A program made the translations under genes and the position numbers. From Dactylosporangium vinaceum (GTDB taxonomy: Bacteria; Actinomycetota; Actinomycetes; Mycobacteriales; Micromonosporaceae): a stretch of DNA of 64,000 nucleotides. The stretch is from positions 10,850,001-10,914,000 of the forward strand of contig NZ_CP061913.1 of the NCBI RefSeq assembly GCF_019904175.1, read 5' to 3'. The notes under the pieces were generated by a model. That model saw only the letters and a list, made by a program, of their open reading frames with translations, searched no databases and was not told where the DNA came from. Every line of letters starts with the position of its first letter. Position 1 is the first letter of the stretch. Positions 57,396 through 64,000 of the stretch are shown piece after piece.

Positions 57396-58618
57396 GACAA
57401 CTCCATCGTCAGGACGGTCGGGCCGCCGAGCGGACTTGAGACGGACAGGCTGCCGTCGAACGCTGACAGCCGCCGCTGGATGCCCTGCAACCCGGTGCCG
57501 CGCGCCGGGTCGGCACCGCCGCACCCGTCGTCCGACACGTCGATCGCCAGCCGCTCACCGAGGTCGACCACGCGGATGCCGATCCGTTGTGCGCCGCTGT
57601 GCTTGAGGGCGTTGACGAGCGACTCGGCGATCACGAAGTACGCCGCGGACTCCACCGCCAGCTTCAGCCGCCGCTCCAGCCGCAGGTCCAGATCCACCGG
57701 TAGCCGGCTCGTCAGCCGCAGCGCCTCGATCGCCGCGCCCAGGCCGCGGTCGGCCAGCACCGGCGGGTGGATGCCGCGCACCAGGTTTCGCAGCTCGGTC
57801 AGCGCCGTCGCGGTGTCGGCCCGCGCCTCCGCCAGCAGTACCTTCGCACTGTCCACATTGGTGTCGATGACGTGCTCCGCCATCCCGAGGCTCATCGAGA
57901 CCGAGACGAGCCGGGCCTGGGCGCCGTCGTGCAGGTCGCGCTCGATGCGCTGCAGTTCGGCCGCCGACGCGTCGACGGCGCTGGTACGGCTCGTCGTCAC
58001 CCACGCCAGCCGCGCCTCCAGATTCTGCCGCCGGCGCTCGAGCAGGCTGACCGCCAGGAGCCCCTGCCATCCGACCAGGCGCCGCGCAACCCAGGGCAGC
58101 ACCAGCACCAGCCCGATGCCGACCGGCACGAGCACCCAGGTCAGCGGCCCGGATCGCCCGGTCAGCTCCAGCACGGCCGGGTCGAACGAGGTCGGCTTCG
58201 GCAGCAGCACCAGGAGCATCGGGGCGGCGACGAACTGGATCGCGCTCAGCCATCCGCCCACCACGACGACGAGCGAGCCGACGCCGAGGGGGAACTGGGC
58301 GAGCACCCAGGCCAGATCCCGCCAGGTCTGGGGATCCTTCACGGCCGTGCGCAGCCAGGCGAAACCGAATCTCGGCGGCTCCACATAGATGTCGACAGTC
58401 CTCCATCGGGTTGTCCCGAACCGACGGTGCTGCACGTCCGCGAGCCCGCGCGCCGCCAGGATCACACCGGCCAGGAGCAGGAGGCCGAGCCCACCGACGA
58501 GGCTCAGCGGACCTGACAGCAGGAACAGCACCAGCAACGGCGGTGCGGCCAGGCCCAGCACCGCCCCGAACGCAAGCGATCGCACATCGTCAAGGTGCGC
58601 CTTGATTCTCCCCGTCAC
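57383..58618 (-). CDS. NarL-type sensor histidine kinase
   Basis: This 411-residue protein has about six N-terminal hydrophobic segments with two longer loops (residues 1-190), no recognisable extracytoplasmic sensor, then HisKA_3 with H230 in RIERDLHDGAQARLVSVSMSLG and HATPase_c with the N box ESLVNALKHSGA and the G box SDDGCGGADPARGTGLQGIQRRL. It phosphorylates the co-encoded regulator. GTG 58618 is chosen since the longer frame crosses the operator palindromes. Layout is that of actinobacterial DesK/LiaS-like kinases that sense membrane state. Confidence 0.92.
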   Translation of the reverse strand: MTGRIKAHLDDVRSLAFGAVLGLAAPPLLVLFLLSGPLSLVGGLGLLLLAGVILAARGLADVQHRRFGTTRWRTVDIYVEPPRFGFAWLRTAVKDPQTWRDLAWVLAQFPLGVGSLVVVVGGWLSAIQFVAAPMLLVLLPKPTSFDPAVLELTGRSGPLTWVLVPVGIGLVLVLPWVARRLVGWQGLLAVSLLERRRQNLEARLAWVTTSRTSAVDASAAELQRIERDLHDGAQARLVSVSMSLGMAEHVIDTNVDSAKVLLAEARADTATALTELRNLVRGIHPPVLADRGLGAAIEALRLTSRLPVDLDLRLERRLKLAVESAAYFVIAESLVNALKHSGAQRIGIRVVDLGERLAIDVSDDGCGGADPARGTGLQGIQRRLSAFDGSLSVSSPLGGPTVLTMELSCGS

Positions 58619-58653
58619 GCCTCGAAGGTAGGCGGCGGCTCGGTCGTGAACCA

Positions 58654-58691
58654 GGGTGCCTGCACCCCGATTGGATTCAGGTGCCTGCACC
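58654..58691. promoter_or_regulatory. Tandem GGTGCCTGCACC palindromes in a divergent promoter
   Basis: GGTGCCTGCACC occurs at 58655-58666 and 58680-58691, starts 25 bp apart, each a 5-bp inverted repeat with a CT centre; the first extends to GGGTGCCTGCACCC. They sit between the kinase and hydrolase starts and are candidate sites for the response regulator. Confidence 0.65.
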
Positions 58692-58752
58692 CTGGGCCCG
58701 CACCCACCCCAGCAACCATCCTCGACGCCGACACCAACGACGAGGAGCCTCG

Positions 58753-60117
58753 ATGCGACGAATGTGGAAAGCGGCCGCGGCCCTGGTGGTCGGCTGCATG
58801 GCGACGCTGATCCCGGTCAATCCAGCGCACGCGGAGGCCGGCGACACAACCAGCGCCGATGTCACGTTCACCGGCAGCGGCGGCGTGGTCCTGCACGGCA
58901 CCGTGCGCACCCCGCCCGGCGCCAACGGTCGCCATCCGGCGATGGTGATGCTCGAGGGCGCGGGCAACCGCGGACGTGACTATCTGCGGACGGAGGCGGA
59001 GGTGTTCGCCCGCCGCGGAATCGTCACGCTGATCTACGACAAGCGCACGGAGGGATACTCGCTGCTGCACCGCGACTACTCGGTGCTGGCCGACGACGCA
59101 CTCGCGGGCCTGCAACTCCTGCGCTCCAGGCCGGACGTCGACCCCGCGCAGCTGGGCATGTGGGCCCTGTCGGAAGGAGCGTGGGTCGCACCGATCGCCG
59201 CCAACCGCTCGGACGACGTGAAGTTCCTGATCACGGTCGGCGCGGTCGGGACCACTCCGGCCGCCCAGACCGCGTGGGGATACGACCAGTACCTCCGCCA
59301 CGCGGGAGTCGCCGACGCGGTGTCCCGGGCGCTGCGCATGGACGTCCTGCCCGCTGCCATCGCGGCCGGCCTCTTCCCCGAGGACGACTTCGACGGGGTA
59401 CCGCAGTGGCGGCGGGTGCGGCAGCCGGTCCTGGCCGAGTGGGGCGAGCTCGACCGCGACAGCGTGCCCGCACAGAGTCGGCAGATCATCGGAGACGCGC
59501 TGGTGGCGGGGGGCAACTCGCGGTACCAGAGCCGAATCGTGCCGGGGACGAACCACAATCTGCACACCACCAGGGCCGAGGGCTTCGACCGGCAGCCGGA
59601 GATGCCCGACGACTATGGAGCCGTCGAGACGGCCTGGATCGAGTCCGGCCGCATCTCCGAGGTGACAGTCGCCCCGGCCTCGGACTCGGCGGCCGATCCG
59701 GTCGTCGCGGCGCCGTGGTACCACCGGCCGGTCGCGTTGACGGTCATGACGGTGCTGCTGCTCGCCGGGTTCCTGGTTGCGCCGATCCGGCGGCGGGAGG
59801 GGCGTACCGGCGCGGTGTGGCCGGTGCGGACGCTGGCGGTCGTGGGGCCGGTGGCCATGGTGGGCACTGTCGGGTACCTCATGTTCCTGCTCGCCTCCGC
59901 CGGCAAGGTCATCGGCCCGGTGGTGCTCGGTCGCCCTATCCCGTGGTTGGCGCTGGAGCTGCTCACCATCGGTACCGCCGCGGCGGGCATCACAGCGGCG
60001 GTCTCGTGGTGGCGATCGGGCCGCAGCCGGCGTGGCCGCGTGCGTCTGGGGATGGCCGTCGGTGCGGCGGTTCTGCTGGTGCCGTGGGTCGCGTCCTGGG
60101 GGCTGCTTGCGCCCTGA
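58753..60117 (+). CDS. Secreted/membrane alpha/beta hydrolase with four C-terminal helices
   Basis: This 454-residue protein has a signal peptide (WKAAAALVVGCMATLIPVNPAHA), an alpha/beta-hydrolase domain (about 30-330: PAMVMLEGAGNRGRDYLRTEAEVFARRGIVTLIYDKRTEG; nucleophile region WALSEGAW; GTNHNLHT for the His), and four transmembrane helices in the last 120 residues (VALTVMTVLLLAGFLVAP and others). ATG 58753 follows GAGGAG. It is divergent from a two-component system with shared palindromes, so regulation by it is likely. The substrate is unknown. Confidence 0.82.
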   Translation: MRRMWKAAAALVVGCMATLIPVNPAHAEAGDTTSADVTFTGSGGVVLHGTVRTPPGANGRHPAMVMLEGAGNRGRDYLRTEAEVFARRGIVTLIYDKRTEGYSLLHRDYSVLADDALAGLQLLRSRPDVDPAQLGMWALSEGAWVAPIAANRSDDVKFLITVGAVGTTPAAQTAWGYDQYLRHAGVADAVSRALRMDVLPAAIAAGLFPEDDFDGVPQWRRVRQPVLAEWGELDRDSVPAQSRQIIGDALVAGGNSRYQSRIVPGTNHNLHTTRAEGFDRQPEMPDDYGAVETAWIESGRISEVTVAPASDSAADPVVAAPWYHRPVALTVMTVLLLAGFLVAPIRRREGRTGAVWPVRTLAVVGPVAMVGTVGYLMFLLASAGKVIGPVVLGRPIPWLALELLTIGTAAAGITAAVSWWRSGRSRRGRVRLGMAVGAAVLLVPWVASWGLLAP

Positions 60118-60394
60118 CGATCGCGACTCATGAGGCATGAGCCATACGGACATGAGGGGCGATGCAGACGTGGCAACCGGCGGAGGGCAGTGTCCGTCGG
60201 GCGTAGGAGGGGTCGTCATGGCTGTTCCCCGCCTCCTCGTACGGGTCAGGTATGAGGCGCCGCCAAGACCGGCAAGCCCGTCGAGGAAGTGCTCGGAGGC
60301 GGCGAGGGGTGGAGGTGGGCCCGGTTGGAGCAGTTGGACGGAGTCACCGGCCGGAGCGCGGATGGGAAGAGCACGGATGGGCGTCCGGTCTGAG

Positions 60395-60988
60395 TCACGC
60401 GGCTGGGGTCCAGTGGGGGTCACGGCCGAGGTAGCGCAGGAGGGTGGCGGTGGTGTCGTCGGCGGGAGTGGAGGGGATCACGGCGGCGTACGCGCCCCAG
60501 GAGCGGAGGGGTTCGACCAGTTCCTGCGCGGCTTTCAGGAGATCGGCGGCGAGGTCGTTGGTGAGCAGGGAGGGCTGGGCGGTGGCTTTCGCGATATCCC
60601 AGGCGTGCACGGCGGCGTCCAGGGCGCAGGCGCTTGCGGCCAGCCAGCCCGGGAGGTTGCCCTGCGGGAGGGGAGTCGGCACTTCGACGGCGTCCGCGGG
60701 GACGGTTGACCAGGCGGCGGCCGCGGTCTGGAGGGTTTGCTCCGCGAAGGCGGCCATGTCGGTCTCGGGGAGGTGTCCGGACGGGGAGAAGGGGTCGAAG
60801 GTGGGGCCGCCGGTGCCGGTGAGGGCGGCGGCGTAGCCCAGTTGGTCGCCGGCGGCGTGCTGAAGGACCTGGGCGACGTTCCACTGGGTGCATGGAGTCG
60901 GGCGGGTCCAGTCCTCGGGCTTGAGGGCCGCGATCACGGTGCGGAGGGCTCGGTGGGCTTCGTCCAGGACGGGCCAGGTGTTCGTCAT
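60395..60988 (-). CDS. TIGR03086 family metal-binding protein (mycothiol maleylpyruvate isomerase-like)
   Basis: This 197-residue DinB-type four-helix protein reads RPTPCTQWNVAQVLQHAAGDQLGYAA with a metal-binding His, then DAAVHAWDIAKAT with the second His, the layout of actinobacterial TIGR03086 proteins, predicted to act with mycothiol. ATG 60988 gives the usual length. An imperfect palindrome 20 bases upstream may control it. mca in the same window fits a mycothiol-using host. Confidence 0.85.
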   Translation of the reverse strand: MTNTWPVLDEAHRALRTVIAALKPEDWTRPTPCTQWNVAQVLQHAAGDQLGYAAALTGTGGPTFDPFSPSGHLPETDMAAFAEQTLQTAAAAWSTVPADAVEVPTPLPQGNLPGWLAASACALDAAVHAWDIAKATAQPSLLTNDLAADLLKAAQELVEPLRSWGAYAAVIPSTPADDTTATLLRYLGRDPHWTPAA

Positions 60989-61007
60989 GCACTGACTCTA
61001 TCAGAAC

Positions 61008-61022
61008 GGAATAGTCTGTTCC
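61008..61022. promoter_or_regulatory. Imperfect palindrome before the TIGR03086 gene
   Basis: GGAATAGTCTGTTCC has 7-bp arms with one mismatch, in an AT-richer stretch 20 bases upstream of the start on the minus strand. Candidate operator over the promoter. Confidence 0.45.
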
Positions 61023-62026
61023 AATAGCGAGGCGAAGGAGGAGGTCGAACTATGTGACCATCGACGTGACGGGCGATTGAAGGTCAGCGGGCGCGGTTGA
61101 TTCGCTGGCGCCACCCACAACCCGCGCGCCTATGGCAATCCGCTGTCGTGGTCGGCCTGGTTGGAAGCGACCTCAATGCGAGGGACTGCGCCACTGCCGG
61201 TGCCGTGTCAGTCCGGGCGGCGATTGAGGGCGTTGGGCGGCTGGCGGTCCGGGCGTCGGGGCCTAGCGTCGGCGGTTCGGCGGACCGCATGGGGAGTACG
61301 GCTGTCGCTGCGCCTCGGACTCGTCGCACTGAATGGTGAGCACGGCCGTCGCTGCCGCTCGGCTCAAAGACTCGTCGGCTCAAAGGCTCGCCGGCTCGGT
61401 TGACTCGGTTGCGTGGATTCTGGATGTCCGTGCAGGTCTCCACGTTGTCGGATCGACCTGATGGCGGGTTGCTGCGGAGCGCTTCATGGCTCGCGTCGCT
61501 ACACGGGTTCAGAGTCCCGGCGGTGTTGCGGAGGTTTGGCTGGGTCTTGTCGCTGGGCTTCGCTGCAGGACCGCAGCCGGACCCGCCGCCGCATTGCGGA
61601 GCAGCGGCGGGCGGGTCGGCGTTCCCGGTCTGGCCGGGTGCGGCTGGATTGGACGCCTCTCAGCGGGCCCCGCCTGGTCGCGCTGCGCCTGGCCGACCGC
61701 TTGGCCGTCACTCGTGGTCCTCGCGGCGGCCGTGTCCAGACGCCGGCGTGGTGCCGGTGCGGGCGTGGCGTGGCGTGGGCGTCGGCGGGGCCTCTGGACT
61801 TCAGGCGCCGCGTTGCCCTCTCGCTTGCAGCCGGCCGTCGGGCGCGACTCGTCGTGCGGAGCTGCGCCCTCGTAGTGCCGGACTGCGCGGCCCGGGGTGC
61901 AGGGGGCGCTAAGCCCCCTGCCCGGGGCGGGAGCGAAGCGGCCTCGGAACCGCTCACCGCTGCCGCTATTGCCGTCCTTGTGGTGGGTGGTCCCGTGCGG
62001 CCCTTGGGCCGCAACGCGTGGGGGTC
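61023..62026. other. Gene-free kilobase between TIGR03086 and greA genes
   Basis: Several overlapping frames are open here, but none has a plausible domain, start or codon pattern, and the translations are Arg/Gly/Pro/Ala-rich shadows. Visible structure is limited to a strong hairpin (GCAGGGGGC at 61899-61907 with GCCCCCTGC at 61913-61921) and the greA terminator. Confidence 0.55.
61996..62013 (-). terminator. Probable greA terminator hairpin
   Basis: TGCGGCCC (61996-62003) and GGGCCGCA (62006-62013) form a perfect 8-bp stem with a 2-base centre, 13 bases after the greA stop on the minus strand. There is no U-tract; a second hairpin follows at 61899-61921. Confidence 0.6.
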
Positions 62027-62527
62027 TCAGCCGCCGAAGGGCTCGAAGTCGATGACCTTCACCTTGATGTTGGCGCCGTTGGGGGCCGTGTAGGTGACGT
62101 TGTCGCCGCGCTTCGCGCCGAGGATCGCCTTGCCGAGTGCGGACTCGGGGCTGTAGACGGTCAGGTCGGTGGTCGCGGCGATCTCGCGCGAGCCCAGGAG
62201 GAACTTCTCGGTGTCGTCCTCGTCGTCGTCGAACTGGATCGTGACGACGGTGCCGGGCGCCACCGCGTTCGAGGTCGGGGCGTCGCCGACGACCGCCTTC
62301 CGGAGAAATTCCTTGAGGTACAGGATGCGGCCCTCGGCCTTGCCCTGCTCCTCGCGGGCGGCGTGGTAGCCGCCGTTCTCGCGCAGGTCGCCCTCTTCGC
62401 GGCGTGCGTTGATCTCGGCGGCTACCGCCGGGCGGTTGGCGATGAGCTCGTCGAGCTCCGCCTGCAGCCGGTCATAGGCGTCCTGCGACAGCCAGGTGGT
62501 GGCCTGGTTGCCGTCGGTGGTCGACAC
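62027..62527 (-). CDS. greA: Transcription elongation factor GreA
   Basis: This 166-residue protein has an N-terminal antiparallel coiled coil (LSQDAYDRLQAELDELIANRP...ARREEGDLRENGGYHAAREEQGKAEGRI, the acidic EEGDLREN tip enters the polymerase channel) and a C-terminal FKBP-like domain (GTVVTIQF...SPESALGKAILGAKRGDNVTY). It promotes cleavage of backtracked transcripts. GTG 62527 lies 7 bases after AAGGAGAT. The acidic run DDDEDD in the C-terminal domain is typical of actinobacterial GreA. Confidence 0.95.
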   Translation of the reverse strand: MSTTDGNQATTWLSQDAYDRLQAELDELIANRPAVAAEINARREEGDLRENGGYHAAREEQGKAEGRILYLKEFLRKAVVGDAPTSNAVAPGTVVTIQFDDDEDDTEKFLLGSREIAATTDLTVYSPESALGKAILGAKRGDNVTYTAPNGANIKVKVIDFEPFGG

Positions 62528-62618
62528 TGAAGATCTCCTTACGGGCACGCTCGGTCAAACCACCAAAGTACCAGTGACCCGCATCACCGCGGCCACTTGA
62601 ATTTGGGGTCGCGTTTGT

Positions 62619-63041
62619 CTATTTGTTCAGAGGGCCGCAGGCCGGGACCTCGACTGTGACCGGACGATCACTCGTAGCGAGCCGATATGTGACGTACGCC
62701 TCTGCCCCCGGCGGCACCTCCACCTGGGCCAGCCCGACCTCCTGGCCGCTGGCCGACCGGGCCCGGACGCTGCAGGTCGCGCGCTGGTCGGCGGCCTTGC
62801 GCACCACGAAGTCGACGGTGATCCCGTCGTCGGTGACGTTGTAGAAGCGCTGGACCTGCGGCTCGTAGTCCTGCGGGCCGTACTGCACGTACAGCTGCCA
62901 GGCGACCGCCAGGCCGGCCGCGGCCACCGCGGCGGCGAGCACGACTGTCAGGATGCGGCGTCGGGGCTGCGGCTCCCGGCGGCGCCCGTAGCGGCCCGGC
63001 GGGTATTTGGTTGTGGCGTGCGTCTCGTTCCCAGCGGTCAC
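62619..63041 (-). CDS. DUF4307 membrane protein
   Basis: This 140-residue protein has a basic N-terminus (PPGRYGRRREPQPRRR), one transmembrane helix (ILTVVLAAAVAAAGLAVAWQLYV) and an outer beta-rich domain (VTDDGITVDFVVRKAADQRATCSVRARS...GLAQVEVPPG) matching DUF4307, which is conserved near greA and mca in actinobacteria. Function is unknown. GTG 63041 is preferred; ATG 63083 would add 14 residues. It is divergent from mca, with a promoter region between. Confidence 0.85.
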   Translation of the reverse strand: MTAGNETHATTKYPPGRYGRRREPQPRRRILTVVLAAAVAAAGLAVAWQLYVQYGPQDYEPQVQRFYNVTDDGITVDFVVRKAADQRATCSVRARSASGQEVGLAQVEVPPGAEAYVTYRLATSDRPVTVEVPACGPLNK

Positions 63042-63139
63042 GGGAGTGCGTCCTCGTCGTTTTTTGTCAGAGGTAATGACCACAATAGGGTCGTGACATT
63101 CCAGCGCTCCGCGGTGGGTCTCTTTGGAGGGGAAAGCTC

Positions 63140-64000
63140 GTGACCGAGCAGTTGCGGTTGATGGCGGTGCACGCTCATCCCGACGACGAGTCGAGCAAGG
63201 GTGCGGCCGCCATGGCGATGTACTCGGCCGAGGGCGTCGACGTCCTGGTGGTGACCTGCACCGGGGGTGAGCGCGGCAGCGTGCTCAATCCGAAGCTCGA
63301 CCGGCCGGAGATCTGGGAGAACATCGCCGAGATCCGCCGGGCCGAGATGGACCGGGCCCGCGAGATCCTCGGCATCCGCCAGGCGTGGCTGGGCTTCGTC
63401 GACTCCGGCCTGCCCGAGGGCGACCCGCTGCCACCGCTGCCCGACGGGTGTTTCGGCCTCATGGACCCCGAGGTCGCGGCCGAGCCGCTGGTCAAGCTCA
63501 TCCGCGAGTTCAAGCCGCACGTCATCACGACGTATGACGAGAACGGGGGCTACCCGCACCCCGACCACGTCATGACACACAAGATCAGCATGGTCGCGTT
63601 CGAGGCCGCCGCCGACCCGGACCGCTACCCGGACGCGGGCGAGCCGTGGCAGCCGCTGAAGCTGTACTACAACATGGGCTGGTCGTTCAAGCGGATGACG
63701 CTGTTCCACGAGGCCATGCTGGAGCTCACCGGCGAGTCGCCCTACACCGAGTGGCTCAAGGAGATGCAGGAGCGGCGCACCGCGCGCGAGGGGCAGCCGG
63801 AGTGGCCCGACCCGGACAAGCGGGTCACGACCAAGGTGCCGTGCGGCGACTTCTTCGAGGCGCGCGACGACGCACTGCGCGCTCACGCGACACAGGTCGA
63901 TCCGGACGGGTTCTGGTTCGCCGTGCCGCTCAATCTTCAACAGAAGATCTGGCCCACCGAAGACTTCGAGCTCGTCAAATCGTTCGTCGAGACCTCCATG
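63140..64000 (+). CDS. mca: Mycothiol S-conjugate amidase Mca (3' end outside window)
   Basis: The frame runs from GTG 63140 (behind GGAGGGG) to the window edge, 287 codons. It reads RLMAVHAHPDDESSKGAAAMAMYSAEG with the zinc-binding H13-P-D-D, then CTGGERGSVLNP, and TYDENGGYPHPDHVMTH with the second zinc ligand. These are shared by MshB and Mca; length and the WSFKRMTLFHEAMLE region favour Mca, which cleaves mycothiol conjugates of electrophiles so that the mercapturic acid can be exported. The position next to DUF4307 and greA is the usual mca neighbourhood. Confidence 0.92.
   Translation, partial: MTEQLRLMAVHAHPDDESSKGAAAMAMYSAEGVDVLVVTCTGGERGSVLNPKLDRPEIWENIAEIRRAEMDRAREILGIRQAWLGFVDSGLPEGDPLPPLPDGCFGLMDPEVAAEPLVKLIREFKPHVITTYDENGGYPHPDHVMTHKISMVAFEAAADPDRYPDAGEPWQPLKLYYNMGWSFKRMTLFHEAMLELTGESPYTEWLKEMQERRTAREGQPEWPDPDKRVTTKVPCGDFFEARDDALRAHATQVDPDGFWFAVPLNLQQKIWPTEDFELVKSFVETSM

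Noticed and set aside
1..64000. tRNA or rRNA genes
   Set aside because: Scanning by eye for cloverleaf T-loop patterns gave no candidate with matching stems. Stretches such as the one near 61505 lack the rest of the fold.

Overview
The window is chromosomal DNA from a high-GC actinobacterium. Mycothiol chemistry (mca at the right edge, a TIGR03086 protein), coenzyme F420 chemistry (fbiB tail, a PPOX-class F420 enzyme), a DUF4307 protein next to greA, and frequent GTG starts all point to an actinomycete. The combination of gene families resembles Micromonosporaceae (Actinoplanes/Micromonospora type), but that placement is an inference from gene content.

Left third (1-29 kb) is mostly conserved chromosome: fbiB end, Nudix, mannose-1-phosphate guanylyltransferase and a GT4 glycosyltransferase, a secreted peptidoglycan amidase with FG-GAP repeats, TIGR03089, acetoacetyl-CoA ligase, an ECF sigma/anti-sigma-like pair, a thioesterase, and a membrane protein with a long Pro/Ser-rich tail. 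A 1.2-kb gene-free satellite of nested short tandem repeats (12.9-14.1 kb) precedes a secreted GH18 chitinase. Then come a FIST plus GAF-GGDEF-EAL signalling operon, a TetR/MFS pair and a PadR/membrane-protein pair, both with strictly periodic operator arrays, a 1,695-residue membrane protein, UDP-glucose dehydrogenase and an acyl-CoA dehydrogenase.

The middle (30-43 kb) is accessory. A Uma2-type gene lies between two copies of the acyl-CoA dehydrogenase 3' end. It is followed by a tightly overlapping three-gene cassette (membrane-anchored protein, SBP-VWA lipoprotein, membrane protein), a large SF1 helicase with a coiled-coil insertion, an SDR, an F420 enzyme, a DEDDh exonuclease, and a second ECF/anti-sigma-like pair.

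The right part (43-64 kb) holds a secreted TAP-type hydrolase, purKE, a small probable DNA-binding protein flanked by inverted repeats, and a thioredoxin-domain (DUF255/YyaL) gene split by a 2.2-kb mini-element. That element carries a ParB-like gene behind five 17-bp iteron-like repeats, an NYN-nuclease gene, and its own diverged copy of the 5' end of the gene it interrupts. Beyond it lie a methyltransferase, an autonomous trpB-trpA-gntR operon with tandem HutC-type operators, a decayed ABC permease, a NarL-type two-component system divergent from an alpha/beta hydrolase, a gene-free kilobase, greA, DUF4307 and mca.

The strongest candidates for undescribed biology are the mini-element with its target-end mimic and iterons, and the SBP/VWA membrane cassette. 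All functional statements rest on reading motifs by eye; no database search was run.
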